Source: PNAI01 sp964575715 | GTDB taxonomy: Bacteria > Pseudomonadota > Alphaproteobacteria > Rhizobiales > Xanthobacteraceae | Direction of reading: 5' to 3' | NCBI GenBank assembly: GCA_964575715.1 | Contig: CAZNSG010000296.1 | Location: 1-38,144, forward strand | Length of the DNA: 38,144 nucleotides | Shown here: piece by piece, positions 15,972 through 24,191 of the stretch | Layout: each line of letters opens with the position of its first letter | How positions within the stretch are numbered: the first letter of the stretch is position 1 | Made by a program: the position numbers and the translations under genes | Notes under the pieces: generated by a model | Seen by the model: only the letters and a program-made list of their open reading frames with translations | Told to the model about the DNA's origin: nothing | Databases searched by the model: none

Positions 15972-16919
15972 ATGGCGGCGGCGTTCATTTTTCCGGGGCA
16001 GGGCAGCCAGGCGGTCGGCATGGGCAAGGCGCTGGCCGCGGCGTTCGCGCCGGCGCGCGCGGTGTTCGAGGAGGTCGATGCGGCGCTTTCCGAAAAACTT
16101 TCCGCCATTATGTGGGAGGGGCCCGCCGACAAACTCATGCTCACCGAGAATGCGCAGCCCGCGCTGATGGCAGTCTCGCTCGCGGTCCTGCGCGTATTGG
16201 AAGCGGAAGCCGGCGTGAGCTTGCAGCGCGATGCGCAATTCGTCGCCGGCCATTCGCTCGGGGAATATTCCGCGCTGGCGGCGGCCGGCGCGTTCACGCT
16301 GGCGGAGGCCGCGCGGCTGTTGCGCATTCGCGGGCGCGCCATGCAGCAGGCGGTTCCCGTCGGTACCGGCGCCATGGCGGCGCTGCTGGGCTTATCGTTC
16401 GACGCGGCGGTGGCGGTCGCGCGCGAGGCGGCGCAGGACCAGGTCTGCCAGGCCGCCAACGACAATGGCGCCGGCCAGGTCGTGGTGTCGGGCGATAAGG
16501 CGGCGGTCGAGCGCGCGGTCGAGATCGCGAAAATCAAAGGCGCCAAGCGCGCCATGCTGCTGCCGGTCTCCGCGCCCTTCCATTGCGCCTTGATGGCGCC
16601 CGCCGCCGAGGCCATGGCCGCGGCCTTCGCCAAGACAACGATCAAACGGCCGGTGGTGCCGGTGGTCGCCAATGTGCTGGCCAAGCCGATCAGCGATCCG
16701 GCCGAGATCGTGCGACGGCTGATCGAGCAGGTCACCGGCACAGTTCGTTGGAGAGAGTGCGTCGAGTGCATGGCGGGCGCGGGGGTCAAGACATTCTATG
16801 AAGTGGGTGCGGGCAAGGTGCTCACCGGCCTGGTCAAGCGCATCGCGGAAGGCGCGAGCGGCATGGCGGTGGGCACGCCCGACGATGTCGCGGCGTTCAA
16901 GGCCGCGCGGGGTGGGTAA
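15972..16919 (+). CDS. fabD: Malonyl-CoA:ACP transacylase
   Basis: 315 residues. Loads malonyl groups onto acyl carrier protein for fatty-acid synthesis. FIFPGQGSQAVGMG at the N-terminus, the nucleophile Ser95 in GHSLGE (93-98), the conserved arginine in RIRGRAMQ and the catalytic-site histidine in SAPFHCALM are all present. A GAGGGCAGGG stretch precedes the ATG. The upstream region contains TTGACA at 15915-15920, a possible -35, but no clear -10. In relatives fabG follows directly; here a toxin-antitoxin pair intervenes. Confidence 0.97.
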   Translation: MAAAFIFPGQGSQAVGMGKALAAAFAPARAVFEEVDAALSEKLSAIMWEGPADKLMLTENAQPALMAVSLAVLRVLEAEAGVSLQRDAQFVAGHSLGEYSALAAAGAFTLAEAARLLRIRGRAMQQAVPVGTGAMAALLGLSFDAAVAVAREAAQDQVCQAANDNGAGQVVVSGDKAAVERAVEIAKIKGAKRAMLLPVSAPFHCALMAPAAEAMAAAFAKTTIKRPVVPVVANVLAKPISDPAEIVRRLIEQVTGTVRWRECVECMAGAGVKTFYEVGAGKVLTGLVKRIAEGASGMAVGTPDDVAAFKAARGG

Positions 16920-16979
16920 AATCTGACGATGCGTGTGACAGAGCAACGTGATATATAAATCGCAATAAGGTATATGCCG

Positions 16980-17240
16980 ATGGCGAAAGAAAATCTGTCC
17001 GTGTCCTTGCCTCCAAGGATTCGATCGCTCGTCGATCGGGAAGCGAAGCGCGGCAAGCGAAGCCGTTCTGCCGTGGTACGCGACGCATTGCAGGTCTATT
17101 TCAAACTGCGGCGGATCGGTGTCGTACAGCCGACCGCATACGAACGCGCGGCCATAACCGAAGGGCGGCGCGCCTATCAACGCGGCGAGTTTGTTCCGCT
17201 CGATGAGTGGCGAGATGCCGTGGGACTTAGCGATCACTAA
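16980..17240 (+). CDS. Ribbon-helix-helix antitoxin
   Basis: 86 residues. NLSVSLPPRIRSLVDREAKRG followed by RSRSAVVRDALQVYF is a ribbon-helix-helix DNA-binding domain of the CopG/ParD type. The tail YERAAITEGRRAYQRGEFVPLDEW resembles the toxin-wrapping segment of such antitoxins. The ATG at 16980 is 9 bases from AAGG (16967-16970); an ATG two codons upstream is too close to it. The short AT-rich sequence just upstream (ATATATAAAT near 16951) is likely its promoter or operator. It overlaps the downstream toxin by 26 bases. The pair splits fabD from fabG. Confidence 0.85.
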   Translation: MAKENLSVSLPPRIRSLVDREAKRGKRSRSAVVRDALQVYFKLRRIGVVQPTAYERAAITEGRRAYQRGEFVPLDEWRDAVGLSDH

Positions 17241-17472
17241 ACCAGCCGTGCGCGATCTCAAGGAACCTTCGCTTGGTGATCTGCAACGTATCGATGCTGC
17301 CTTTGCAGCCATGCGAGGCAATCCCTATGGCGGAGACGTTAAATTCCTGCATGGATCGGGCGGCACGCTGCGGCGCCGGGTCGGCGCTTGGCGTATTCTG
17401 TTCGAGGTAGATCAACGTAGGCGCATTGTGGTGATTCTTGCTGTAAAACGCCGTACCTCGACGACCTATTGA
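17215..17472 (+). CDS. RelE/ParE family toxin
   Basis: 85 residues. MPWDLAITKPAVRDLKEP is the expected RelE-type start, followed by a helix (DLQRIDAAFAAM), RGNPYGGDVKFLHG, RRRVGAWRILFEVD and a final strand IVVILAVKRR. It is close in shape to RelE/ParE ribonuclease or gyrase toxins; which target applies cannot be told. In-frame ATGs at 17191 and 17203 are alternatives, but 17215 fits the family. It ends 30 bases before fabG, so it probably shares the fab transcript. No disruption is visible. Confidence 0.83.
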   Translation: MPWDLAITKPAVRDLKEPSLGDLQRIDAAFAAMRGNPYGGDVKFLHGSGGTLRRRVGAWRILFEVDQRRRIVVILAVKRRTSTTY

Positions 17473-17502
17473 GGCGTTGCCGGAAAGGGGAAGAAGGTCC
17501 GC

Positions 17503-18240
17503 ATGTTCGATCTCAGCGGAAAAACCGCGCTCATCACCGGGGCCACCGGCGGCATCGGCGGCGCCATCGCGCGCGCGCTGCACGCGCAAGGCGCGACGGT
17601 GGCGATTTCCGGCACGCGCCGCGAAGCGCTCGACGCGCTCGCCGCCGAACTTGGCTCGCGCGTGCATGTGCTGCCCTGCGATCTTTCCGACAAGGTTTCC
17701 GTCGAAGCGCTGGTGCCGAAGGCCGAGGAGACCCTCTCGCAGCTCGACATTCTCGTGGCCAATGCCGGCATCACCAAGGACAATCTGCTGGTGCAGTTGC
17801 GCGACGAGGATTGGGAGGCTGTGCTCAACATCAATCTGACTGCGACCTTTCGTCTGACCCGCGCGGCGGTGAAAGGCATGATGCGCCGCCGCTTCGGCCG
17901 CGTCATCGGCATCACCTCGGTCGTAGGCGTCACCGGCAACGCGGGGCAGAGCAACTACACCGCGGCCAAGGCCGGCATGATCGGCATGCTCAAATCGGTG
18001 GCGGCGGAATACGCCAAGCGCGGCGTGACCGCCAACTGCGTGGCGCCCGGCTTCATCGCAAGCCCAATGACGGAGAAGCTCAACGATAAGCAGCGCGAGG
18101 CGATTCTCGCGCGGGTTCCCGCCAACCGGCTGGGTGCGGGCGCCGACGTGGCCGCGGCCGTGGTGTACTTATCGTCCGACGAGGCCGGCTATGTGACAGG
18201 ACAAACACTGCACATCAACGGCGGTATGGCGATGATCTGA
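17503..18240 (+). CDS. fabG: 3-oxoacyl-ACP reductase
   Basis: 245 residues; NADPH-dependent reduction of 3-oxoacyl-ACP in fatty-acid elongation. Short-chain dehydrogenase features: cofactor motif TGATGGIG (12-19), NAG at 87-89, and the catalytic Ser139, Tyr152 and Lys156 in SVVGV...QSNYTAAK. The C-terminus TGQTLHINGGMAMI is typical of FabG. AAGAAGG lies upstream of the ATG. Confidence 0.97.
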   Translation: MFDLSGKTALITGATGGIGGAIARALHAQGATVAISGTRREALDALAAELGSRVHVLPCDLSDKVSVEALVPKAEETLSQLDILVANAGITKDNLLVQLRDEDWEAVLNINLTATFRLTRAAVKGMMRRRFGRVIGITSVVGVTGNAGQSNYTAAKAGMIGMLKSVAAEYAKRGVTANCVAPGFIASPMTEKLNDKQREAILARVPANRLGAGADVAAAVVYLSSDEAGYVTGQTLHINGGMAMI

Positions 18241-18266
18241 CGCTGGAATCGATGTGCACAGACCTG

Positions 18267-18295
18267 TTGATACCGCGTGTTGCCCCCATGCTAGT
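18267..18295 (+). promoter_or_regulatory. Possible acpP promoter
   Basis: TTGATA (18267-18272) and GCTAGT (18290-18295) are 17 bases apart in the 250-base gap before acpP. A separate promoter would suit the high level of carrier protein needed. The -10 match is poor. Confidence 0.25.
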
Positions 18296-18490
18296 CAAGC
18301 GTTTGGAAGTATGTTAACCGGACTTCGGCTTGGCTGGGGCGACCGGATGGCTTAAGGACGACTTGGCTTTATGGACGTATCTGGGTCCGCTCGCGATCCG
18401 TGCTGATCCGTCCCGTCTTTCATGACGAAGCTGGTATCGCGTTGGCTCAGGGTCGTTGATCGAGCTCAATCCAAAAAAGAGGTCTAGACG

Positions 18491-18730
18491 ATGAGTGACA
18501 TTGGCGAGCGGGTGAAGAAAATCGTCGTGGAGCACCTGGGCGTTGAGCCCGACAAGGTGATCGAGGGCGCGAGCTTCATTGACGACCTCGGTGCCGACAG
18601 CCTCGATACCGTCGAGCTCGTCATGGCCTTCGAGGAGGAATTTGGCTGCGAAATTCCCGATGATGCCGCCGAAACCATCCTGACCGTCGGCGATGCGGTG
18701 AAATTTCTCGAAAAGAACGCCAAGAGCTGA
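18491..18730 (+). CDS. acpP: Acyl carrier protein
   Basis: 79 residues, acidic, four-helix carrier. Ser37 in GADSLDTVEL is the phosphopantetheine attachment site. The start MSDIGERVKKIVVEHLGV and the end VGDAVKFLEKNA are standard. AGAGG lies upstream of the ATG. It sits between fabG and fabF, its partners in elongation. Confidence 0.98.
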   Translation: MSDIGERVKKIVVEHLGVEPDKVIEGASFIDDLGADSLDTVELVMAFEEEFGCEIPDDAAETILTVGDAVKFLEKNAKS

Positions 18731-18839
18731 TGGTCATCGCGCAGGCGCGGTAATTCCACACGATTGGTAATATTGTCGAAGGCTCGCGCCCGTATGGGTT
18801 GCGGGGGTGCGGTCGTAGTGCGCGGCCGAGGAGCCGAAT

Positions 18840-20105
18840 ATGAGACGCGTCGTCGTCACCGGCCTGGGTATGGTCACGCCGCTCGGTTGCGGTGTCGAAC
18901 TGACTTGGCGGCGTTTGGTGGCCGCCGAAAGCGGCGCCAAGCGCATCGAGCGCTTCGATGTGTCCGACCTGCCTTGCAAGATCGCGTGCACGATTCCCCA
19001 GGGCGACGGCAGCGACGGCACGTTCAATCCCGACCAATGGATGGAGCCCAAGGAGCAGCGCAAGGTCGATGACTTTATCGTCTTTGCGATGTGCGCCGCA
19101 CGCCAGGCGCTCGACGACGCCGGCTGGAAGCCCACCGTCGGCGAGGAACAGAACGCAACCGGCGTGATGATCGGCTCCGGCATCGGCGGCATCGAGGGAA
19201 TCGCGGACACCGCGCTCGTGCTCAAGGAAAAAGGCCCGCGCCGCGTCTCGCCGTTCTTCATTCCCGGCCGCATCATCAATCTTGCCTCCGGTTGGGTGTC
19301 GATCGAATTCGGCCTCAAGGGACCGAACCATGCGGTGGTCACCGCCTGTTCCACCGGAGCGCATGCGATCGGCGACGCGGGCCGCCTGATTGCGCTCGGG
19401 GACGCCGACGTCATGGTCGCGGGCGGAGCCGAATCGCCGGTCAATCGGATCGCGCTGGCGGGATTTTGCGCGCTCAAGGCGCTTTCGAATGCGTTCAACG
19501 ATACACCGGCGCGCGCTTCGCGGCCCTACGACAAGGATCGCGACGGATTTGTTATGGGCGAAGGCGCCGGCGTTCTCGTGCTCGAGGAACGCGAGCATGC
19601 CAAGCGGCGCGGGGCCAAGATCTACGCCGAGCTCACCGGCTACGGGCTCTCCGGCGACGCCTATCACATCACCGCGCCCGCGCCGGACGGCGACGGCGCC
19701 TTGCGCTGCATGAACGCGGCGGTCCGTCGCGCCGGCGTGTCCCCGGCCGAGATCGACTATATCAATGCGCATGGCACCTCGACGCCGCTCGGCGACGAGA
19801 TCGAACTCGGCGCCGTGCAGCGGCTGGTCGGCAACGCGGCCGGCCGCATTTCGATGTCCTCCACCAAATCGTCGATCGGGCATCTGCTCGGGGCGGCCGG
19901 CGCGGTCGAGGCGATCTTCTCAATCCTGGCGATCCGCGACAACGTGGCGCCGCCCACGCTCAATCTCGACAACCCGTCGATGGAAACACCGATCGACCTC
20001 GTTCCGCACCAGGCGCGCAAGCGCGAGATCAATACGGTGCTGTCGAATTCGTTCGGATTTGGCGGAACCAACGCCTCACTGATTTTCCGCCGTCACGTCG
20101 ATTAA
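18840..20105 (+). CDS. fabF: 3-oxoacyl-ACP synthase II
   Basis: 421 residues; condenses malonyl-ACP with acyl-ACP. The thiolase-fold catalytic triad is Cys170 (VVTACSTGAH), His311 (NAHGTSTPLGD) and His348 (KSSIGHLLGAAGA). The C-terminal SNSFGFGGTNASLIF is the expected glycine-rich ending. GAGGAG lies about 8 bases before the ATG. Confidence 0.98.
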   Translation: MRRVVVTGLGMVTPLGCGVELTWRRLVAAESGAKRIERFDVSDLPCKIACTIPQGDGSDGTFNPDQWMEPKEQRKVDDFIVFAMCAARQALDDAGWKPTVGEEQNATGVMIGSGIGGIEGIADTALVLKEKGPRRVSPFFIPGRIINLASGWVSIEFGLKGPNHAVVTACSTGAHAIGDAGRLIALGDADVMVAGGAESPVNRIALAGFCALKALSNAFNDTPARASRPYDKDRDGFVMGEGAGVLVLEEREHAKRRGAKIYAELTGYGLSGDAYHITAPAPDGDGALRCMNAAVRRAGVSPAEIDYINAHGTSTPLGDEIELGAVQRLVGNAAGRISMSSTKSSIGHLLGAAGAVEAIFSILAIRDNVAPPTLNLDNPSMETPIDLVPHQARKREINTVLSNSFGFGGTNASLIFRRHVD

Positions 20106-20215
20106 CCCTAACCCTCTCGAAGTTTCCAACGTTTTGCCATATTTGCCTTCCCCTATGGGCAGCGATGGGGGAATCTGCGATCATGGTCTTTAAGTACGCT
20201 CGCGTGTGCTGACGC

Positions 20216-21592
20216 TTGAACGGCCCGACGGTAAAAGATGTGGCGCGGCATGATGGCGGGGTTGTGGTGCTAGGCTCAGAAGTTCCACCGCCCGGCGGCA
20301 ATGGCAAGGATCCGCGATGGCCGGGTCCGGTCAGCCAGCCGGTGCAGGATTACGTTGCGGTGCGTTCGCCCGCGAGCGGGCGAACGACTCATTTAAATGT
20401 AAATGAGTCCGATCGGCCGCGGGCACCCCACTCGCAAGATGGTTCGGCGACGGCGGAACTCAGGCGCATTGCTCCGCGCAGTCCGCGCACCGCGATCGAA
20501 CCGGAAAAGGTATCGTTGCCAATGCGGGACAACAGACGCAGGCGCAATCCATTCGTCATCGCTGGCAGTGCGCTGTTCTCGTTTGTGCTGCTGCTCCTGC
20601 TGGTAGGCGGCGTCACCTTCGTTGTCGGCAAACAGCGTTTCGAGATGGCCGGCCCGCTGGCGCAGGAAAAGATCGTCGTCATCCCGCGCAATTCCGGCGT
20701 GCGCGACATCGCCGAATTGCTGGAGCGCGAAGGCGTGATCGATCAGTCGTGGCTGTTCATCGGCGGCGTGATCGTACTCAAAGCGCGCGAGGATCTCAAA
20801 TACGGCGAGTACCAGTTCGCGCCGCGTGTCAGCCTGCGCGAAGTCGTCGAGACCATCATGGCGGGCAAGGTGATCCAGCATGCCTTCACGGTGCCGGAGG
20901 GGCTGACCTCGGAGCAGATCATTGCCCGGCTTTCGGAGAACGATGTGCTGGGCGGCAACATCCGCGAAATTCCGCGCGAAGGCACGCTGCTGCCGGAAAC
21001 CTACAAGTTCACCCGCGGCATGACGCGCGAGCAGATGATCCAGCGCATGCAGTCGCAGCAGCGCCGCCTGGTGCAGGAAATCTGGGATCGCCGCATGCCC
21101 GATCTGCCGCTGCGCAGCGTCGAGCAGCTGGTCACGCTTGCCTCCATCGTCGAGAAGGAAACCGGCAAGCCGGAAGAGCGCACGCGGGTCGCCGCTGTGT
21201 TCGTCAACCGTTTGAAACAAAAGATGAAATTGCAATCCGATCCGACCATCATCTATGGCCTGGTCGGCGGCAAGGGCACGCTCGGCCGGCCGATCATGCG
21301 CAGCGAGATCGAGATGCCCACGCCGTACAATACCTATGTGATCGAGGGACTGCCGCCCGGCCCGATCGCCAATCCCGGCCGCGCCGCGCTCGAGGCGGTG
21401 GCCAACCCGGCGCGCACCAAGGAGCTGTTCTTCGTCGCCGACGGCAGCGGCGGCCATGCGTTTTCCGAAAACTACGAACAGCACCAGAAAAACGTCGCGC
21501 GGCTGCGGGCGCTCGAAGCGGCGGCCAATCCGGCGCGGGCCGGTGCCGCGCCCGCGCGTGCCCCCGCGGCGCCTACGCCGGCCGCGCGGTAG
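20216..21592 (+). CDS. mltG: Endolytic murein transglycosylase MltG
   Basis: 458 residues from the earliest in-frame start (TTG at 20216, no good ribosome site); cleaves nascent glycan strands to end peptidoglycan chains. One transmembrane helix (PFVIAGSALFSFVLLLLLVGGV, near residues 111-132) anchors a periplasmic YceG domain with the catalytic glutamate in LASIVEKETG and the ending YNTYVIEGLPPGPIANPG. Start is uncertain: GTG codons at 20264 and 20360 and the ATG at 20522 are alternatives. The cytosolic RSPRTAIEPEKV segment just before the helix resembles relatives, so the 20522 start is probably too short. Two abutting perfect hairpins at 20364-20409 lie in the frame. The C-terminus is an Ala/Pro-rich tail. 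Confidence 0.92.
   Translation: MNGPTVKDVARHDGGVVVLGSEVPPPGGNGKDPRWPGPVSQPVQDYVAVRSPASGRTTHLNVNESDRPRAPHSQDGSATAELRRIAPRSPRTAIEPEKVSLPMRDNRRRRNPFVIAGSALFSFVLLLLLVGGVTFVVGKQRFEMAGPLAQEKIVVIPRNSGVRDIAELLEREGVIDQSWLFIGGVIVLKAREDLKYGEYQFAPRVSLREVVETIMAGKVIQHAFTVPEGLTSEQIIARLSENDVLGGNIREIPREGTLLPETYKFTRGMTREQMIQRMQSQQRRLVQEIWDRRMPDLPLRSVEQLVTLASIVEKETGKPEERTRVAAVFVNRLKQKMKLQSDPTIIYGLVGGKGTLGRPIMRSEIEMPTPYNTYVIEGLPPGPIANPGRAALEAVANPARTKELFFVADGSGGHAFSENYEQHQKNVARLRALEAAANPARAGAAPARAPAAPTPAAR
20364..20409. repeat. Two abutting perfect hairpins in the mltG 5' region
   Basis: Stem GTTCGCCCGC (20364-20373) pairs with GCGGGCGAAC (20376-20385); directly next to it GACTCATTTA (20386-20395) pairs with TAAATGAGTC (20400-20409). 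Both have ten perfect pairs. They are read in frame as part of the predicted cytosolic segment of MltG if translation begins upstream. Confidence 0.85.
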
Positions 21593-21599
21593 CGTGTAG

Positions 21600-21665
21600 G
21601 TCGGGTTAGCGCGGCCAGGTCGGTCAGTTGAGTTTGTAGTGACAATCGGTCCGCGCTAACCCGAC
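21600..21665. repeat. 15-bp inverted repeat downstream of mltG
   Basis: GTCGGGTTAGCGCGG (21600-21614) and CCGCGCTAACCCGAC (21651-21665) are perfectly complementary with a 36-base loop, starting a few bases after the mltG stop. A third partial copy, GTCGGGTTACGCGCGG, follows near 21680. The 558-base mltG-yicC gap (21593-22150) holds this and the elements below, and no gene. Confidence 0.8.
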
Positions 21666-21779
21666 ATTCGCGGTAAAGACGTCGGGTTACGCGCGGATTA
21701 ATTGTCAAAGCAAGATCAACCGAGCGATGTGGCCGCGCTAATTCTACTGCGTCAAAAATTCTGCGGTCGTCCTCGCGGC

Positions 21780-21993
21780 CATCCTTCGAGACGCGCCCAC
21801 GCAAGTCGGCTATAGCCGACTTGCGCATTTAGTATGCCGATGTCGGGTAATCCCGACATCGGTGGGCGCTCCTCAGGATGAGGTCGGCACGCGTAGCAGG
21901 ATGAGGTCAGCAGGCGCACTACTCATGGGCGCGAGCAGCAAACACCACCCTCATGGTGAGGAGCGCAGCGTAGCTGCGCGTCTCGAACCATGG
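21780..21993. repeat. Composite hairpin elements between mltG and yicC
   Basis: Unit 21780-21880 has interrupted inverted ends (CATCCT...GCGCCCAC and GTGGGCGC...AGGATG). Inside it sit a perfect 24-base palindrome at 21801-21824 (arm GCAAGTCGGCTA) and a 9-bp hairpin at 21839-21860 (GATGTCGGG). A shorter relative with GAGACG-type motifs follows at about 21944-21993. Related to 13312-13460. Confidence 0.78.
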
Positions 21994-22150
21994 CCGGGAA
22001 TTAATACCGGCGATCCAGCATTTGCGGCCAGCTTCAATATTTCTGACGCAGTAGATCTAACCCGACCTACGGGTTTGTGTGCCCTTGTGAGGGTGCGCTT
22101 GCGCCGTTAAGGTCGCGCACTTTTTGGCCACCACCGCACGGGATTCGCCG

Positions 22151-23038
22151 ATGGCGCTCGCAAGCATGACCGGATTCGCGCGGGGCCATGGCGTCGCCGG
22201 CACCTATGCCTGGTCGTGGGAAATCAAATCGGTCAATTCCAAGGGTTTAGATCTCAAGCTGCGCCTGCCGCCGGGCTGGGACGCCATCGAAGCGCCGGCG
22301 CGGACGCGCACGGCGGAGGCGCTCGCGCGCGGCGCGGTGTTTGGCAATCTTATCGTTAAGCGCGAAGGCGTGGCGCCGGTGGCGCGCGTCAACGAGCCGG
22401 TGCTCACCGCCCTGCTCACGACGCTGAAAGAGTTTGCCGGCAAGGTCGCGGTGGCGCCGCCCACGCTCGACGGCATTCTCGCGCTCAAAGGCGTGATCGA
22501 AGTCACCGAGGCCGAGGAGAATGAAGACGAGCGCCGCGCCGCGGAGGCCGCCGTGATCGCGGGCTTTGCGCAGGCGCTCATAGACCTCAAGCAGATGCGC
22601 CGCCACGAGGGCGAGGCGCTCGGCCGCGTGCTCGCGGCGCGGCTTGCCGAGATCGCAACGCTGACCGCGCGCGCGGAGGCAGCGCCAGGCCGCAAGCCAG
22701 AGGCGATCAAGGCGCGGCTGGCCGAGCAGGTGGCGACCTTGCTCGACGCCTCCACGCGCTTCGATCCCGAGCGGCTGCACCAGGAAGCGGTGATGCTCGC
22801 CAGCAAGGCCGATATCCGCGAGGAACTCGATCGCCTCACCGCCCATGTGGCGCAGGTGCGCAAGCTCTTGGCCGAGGGCGGGCCGATCGGTCGCAAGCTC
22901 GATTTTCTGGCGCAGGAATTCAACCGGGAATCGAATACGCTCTGCGCCAAGGCCAGCGACGTGGAGCTGACCAACATCGGGCTGGAACTGAAATCGGTGG
23001 TCGAGCAGTTCCGCGAGCAGGTGCAGAATTTGGAATGA
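22151..23038 (+). CDS. yicC: YicC family endoribonuclease-like protein
   Basis: 295 residues. The N-terminal YicC domain (MTGFARG, WEIKSVNSKGLDLKLRLPPG) and the C-terminal DUF1732 domain (REELDRLTAHVAQV, GRKLDFLAQEFNRESNTLCAK, VELKSVVEQFREQVQNLE) are both complete. Family members are linked to RNA turnover and stationary-phase physiology. The ATG at 22151 is preferred because SMTGFAR then lies next to the N-terminus; the ORF also allows a TTG at 22124. It precedes gmk, as in many proteobacteria. Confidence 0.95.
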   Translation: MALASMTGFARGHGVAGTYAWSWEIKSVNSKGLDLKLRLPPGWDAIEAPARTRTAEALARGAVFGNLIVKREGVAPVARVNEPVLTALLTTLKEFAGKVAVAPPTLDGILALKGVIEVTEAEENEDERRAAEAAVIAGFAQALIDLKQMRRHEGEALGRVLAARLAEIATLTARAEAAPGRKPEAIKARLAEQVATLLDASTRFDPERLHQEAVMLASKADIREELDRLTAHVAQVRKLLAEGGPIGRKLDFLAQEFNRESNTLCAKASDVELTNIGLELKSVVEQFREQVQNLE

Positions 23039-23054
23039 CGATATTAAAGCGCTT

Positions 23055-23241
23055 CGTCATTCCGGGACGCGCCACCGATCTCGGGTTTACCCGAGATCGG
23101 CGATTCAAGAGCCCAGGTCGGCTGAAGCCGACCTGGGTGGGCGCGGGTCCGGAATCCATAATCCCGGTCTGTGATTATGGATTCCGGGCTCGCCACGCCT
23201 TTGCTCGCTTTGCGAGCTACGGCGGGCGCCCCGGAATGACG
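23055..23241. repeat. Composite nested-hairpin element between yicC and gmk
   Basis: It is bounded by CGTCATTCCGGG and CCCGGAATGACG-like inverted ends. Inside are perfect stems at 23075-23086/23089-23100 (CCGATCTCGGGT), 23112-23123/23126-23137 (CCCAGGTCGGCT), 23149-23163/23173-23187 (CCGGAATCCATAATC) and a small GCTCGC stem at 23203-23217. It occupies nearly the whole gap and ends 17 bases before gmk. Confidence 0.85.
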
Positions 23242-23258
23242 TGAAATTGGTTTGAGCG

Positions 23259-23921
23259 ATGAAGCGTGGATCGAAACAAAAAACAGCGCGGCGAACGATC
23301 ACGCGGCGCGGTCTGATGCTTGTCTTGTCCTCGCCCTCCGGCGCCGGCAAGACCACAATCTCGCGCATGCTGCTGGAAGCGGAGCGCGGCGTGACCCTGT
23401 CGATTTCGATGACGACGCGGCCGCGCCGGCCAGGAGAGATCAACGGACGGCATTACCATTTCGTCACGCCAGCGCGCTTTAGCAAGATGATGTGCGCCAA
23501 AGCGTTCTTAGAGTCCGCCAAGGTGTTTGGATATTCTTACGGCACTCCGCGCACGCCGGTCGAAAAAGCCTTGGCCAAAGGGCACGACGTGTTGTTCGAC
23601 ATCGACTGGCAGGGAACCCAGCAATTGCGCGAGCAGGCGCGCGACGATCTCATCAGCGTCTTCGTGCTGCCGCCGTCGATCCCTGAACTCAAGCGGCGCC
23701 TGAAGAGCCGTGCCCAGGACTCGAACAAAGTGATTGCCGCGCGCATGGAAAAAGCGGCCGGCGAAATGAGCCACTGGGCGGAATACGACTACGTTATTAT
23801 CAACCGCGATCTCGATCATGCCTTCGCCGAGGTGCGCGCGATTCTGGCCGCCGAGCGGCTCAAGCGCGAGCGGCAGACCGGGCTGTCGGGGTTTGTGCGC
23901 GGCTTGCAGGCGAAGCTTTGA
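23259..23921 (+). CDS. gmk: Guanylate kinase
   Basis: 220 residues; phosphorylates GMP to GDP with ATP. P-loop SSPSGAGKTT at 24-33, GMP-binding TTRPRRPGEINGRHYHFV, FLESAKVFGYSYGTP, and DVLFDIDWQGTQQL are all as expected. The N-terminus has about 18 extra basic residues. The ATG at 23259 has a weak ribosome site. Last gene of the fab-mltG-yicC-gmk series; a repeat element lies just upstream, so expression may depend on read-through. Confidence 0.97.
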   Translation: MKRGSKQKTARRTITRRGLMLVLSSPSGAGKTTISRMLLEAERGVTLSISMTTRPRRPGEINGRHYHFVTPARFSKMMCAKAFLESAKVFGYSYGTPRTPVEKALAKGHDVLFDIDWQGTQQLREQARDDLISVFVLPPSIPELKRRLKSRAQDSNKVIAARMEKAAGEMSHWAEYDYVIINRDLDHAFAEVRAILAAERLKRERQTGLSGFVRGLQAKL

Positions 23922-23939
23922 TTCTTGCGGCGTCGATTC

Positions 23940-24185
23940 AATTTTCCCTCCCCCGCGCGCAAAGCGCGTGGTGGGGAGGGTCGCCCGCCCAACGGGTCCG
24001 GCCAAAGGCCGGCCCGATGGTAAACTCCGCCCGAAGGGCGAAGGCGTGGCGGGGTGGGGGGATCAGAGGTCAGTAATCAGAAGACAGCGATCCGAAGTTC
24101 AAAATTTTCTGATTACTGATCACTGATTTCTGATTCCAGGTCCCCCCACCCCCGACCCCTCCCCGCCGCTTCGCGGGGGGAGGGG
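23940..24185. repeat. Nested inverted repeats between convergent gmk and the dehydrogenase gene
   Basis: Perfect inner arms TCAGTAATCAGAA (24070-24082) and TTCTGATTACTGA (24107-24119) lie inside perfect outer arms GGGGTGGGGGGA (24051-24062) and TCCCCCCACCCC (24141-24152). GC-rich hairpin sequence (CCCTCCCCC, GGCCAAAGGCC) flanks them. It can form a long cruciform and may end both transcripts. Confidence 0.8.
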
Positions 24186-24191
24186 AGATCA

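Noticed and set aside
15830..16789. 319-codon open frame on the minus strand
   Set aside because: Antisense to fabD; Ala/Ser/Thr-rich low-complexity translation.
18621..19883. 420-codon open frame on the minus strand
   Set aside because: Antisense to acpP and fabF; a GC-bias shadow of the real genes.
20393..21484. 363-codon open frame on the minus strand
   Set aside because: Antisense to mltG, with no recognisable domain.
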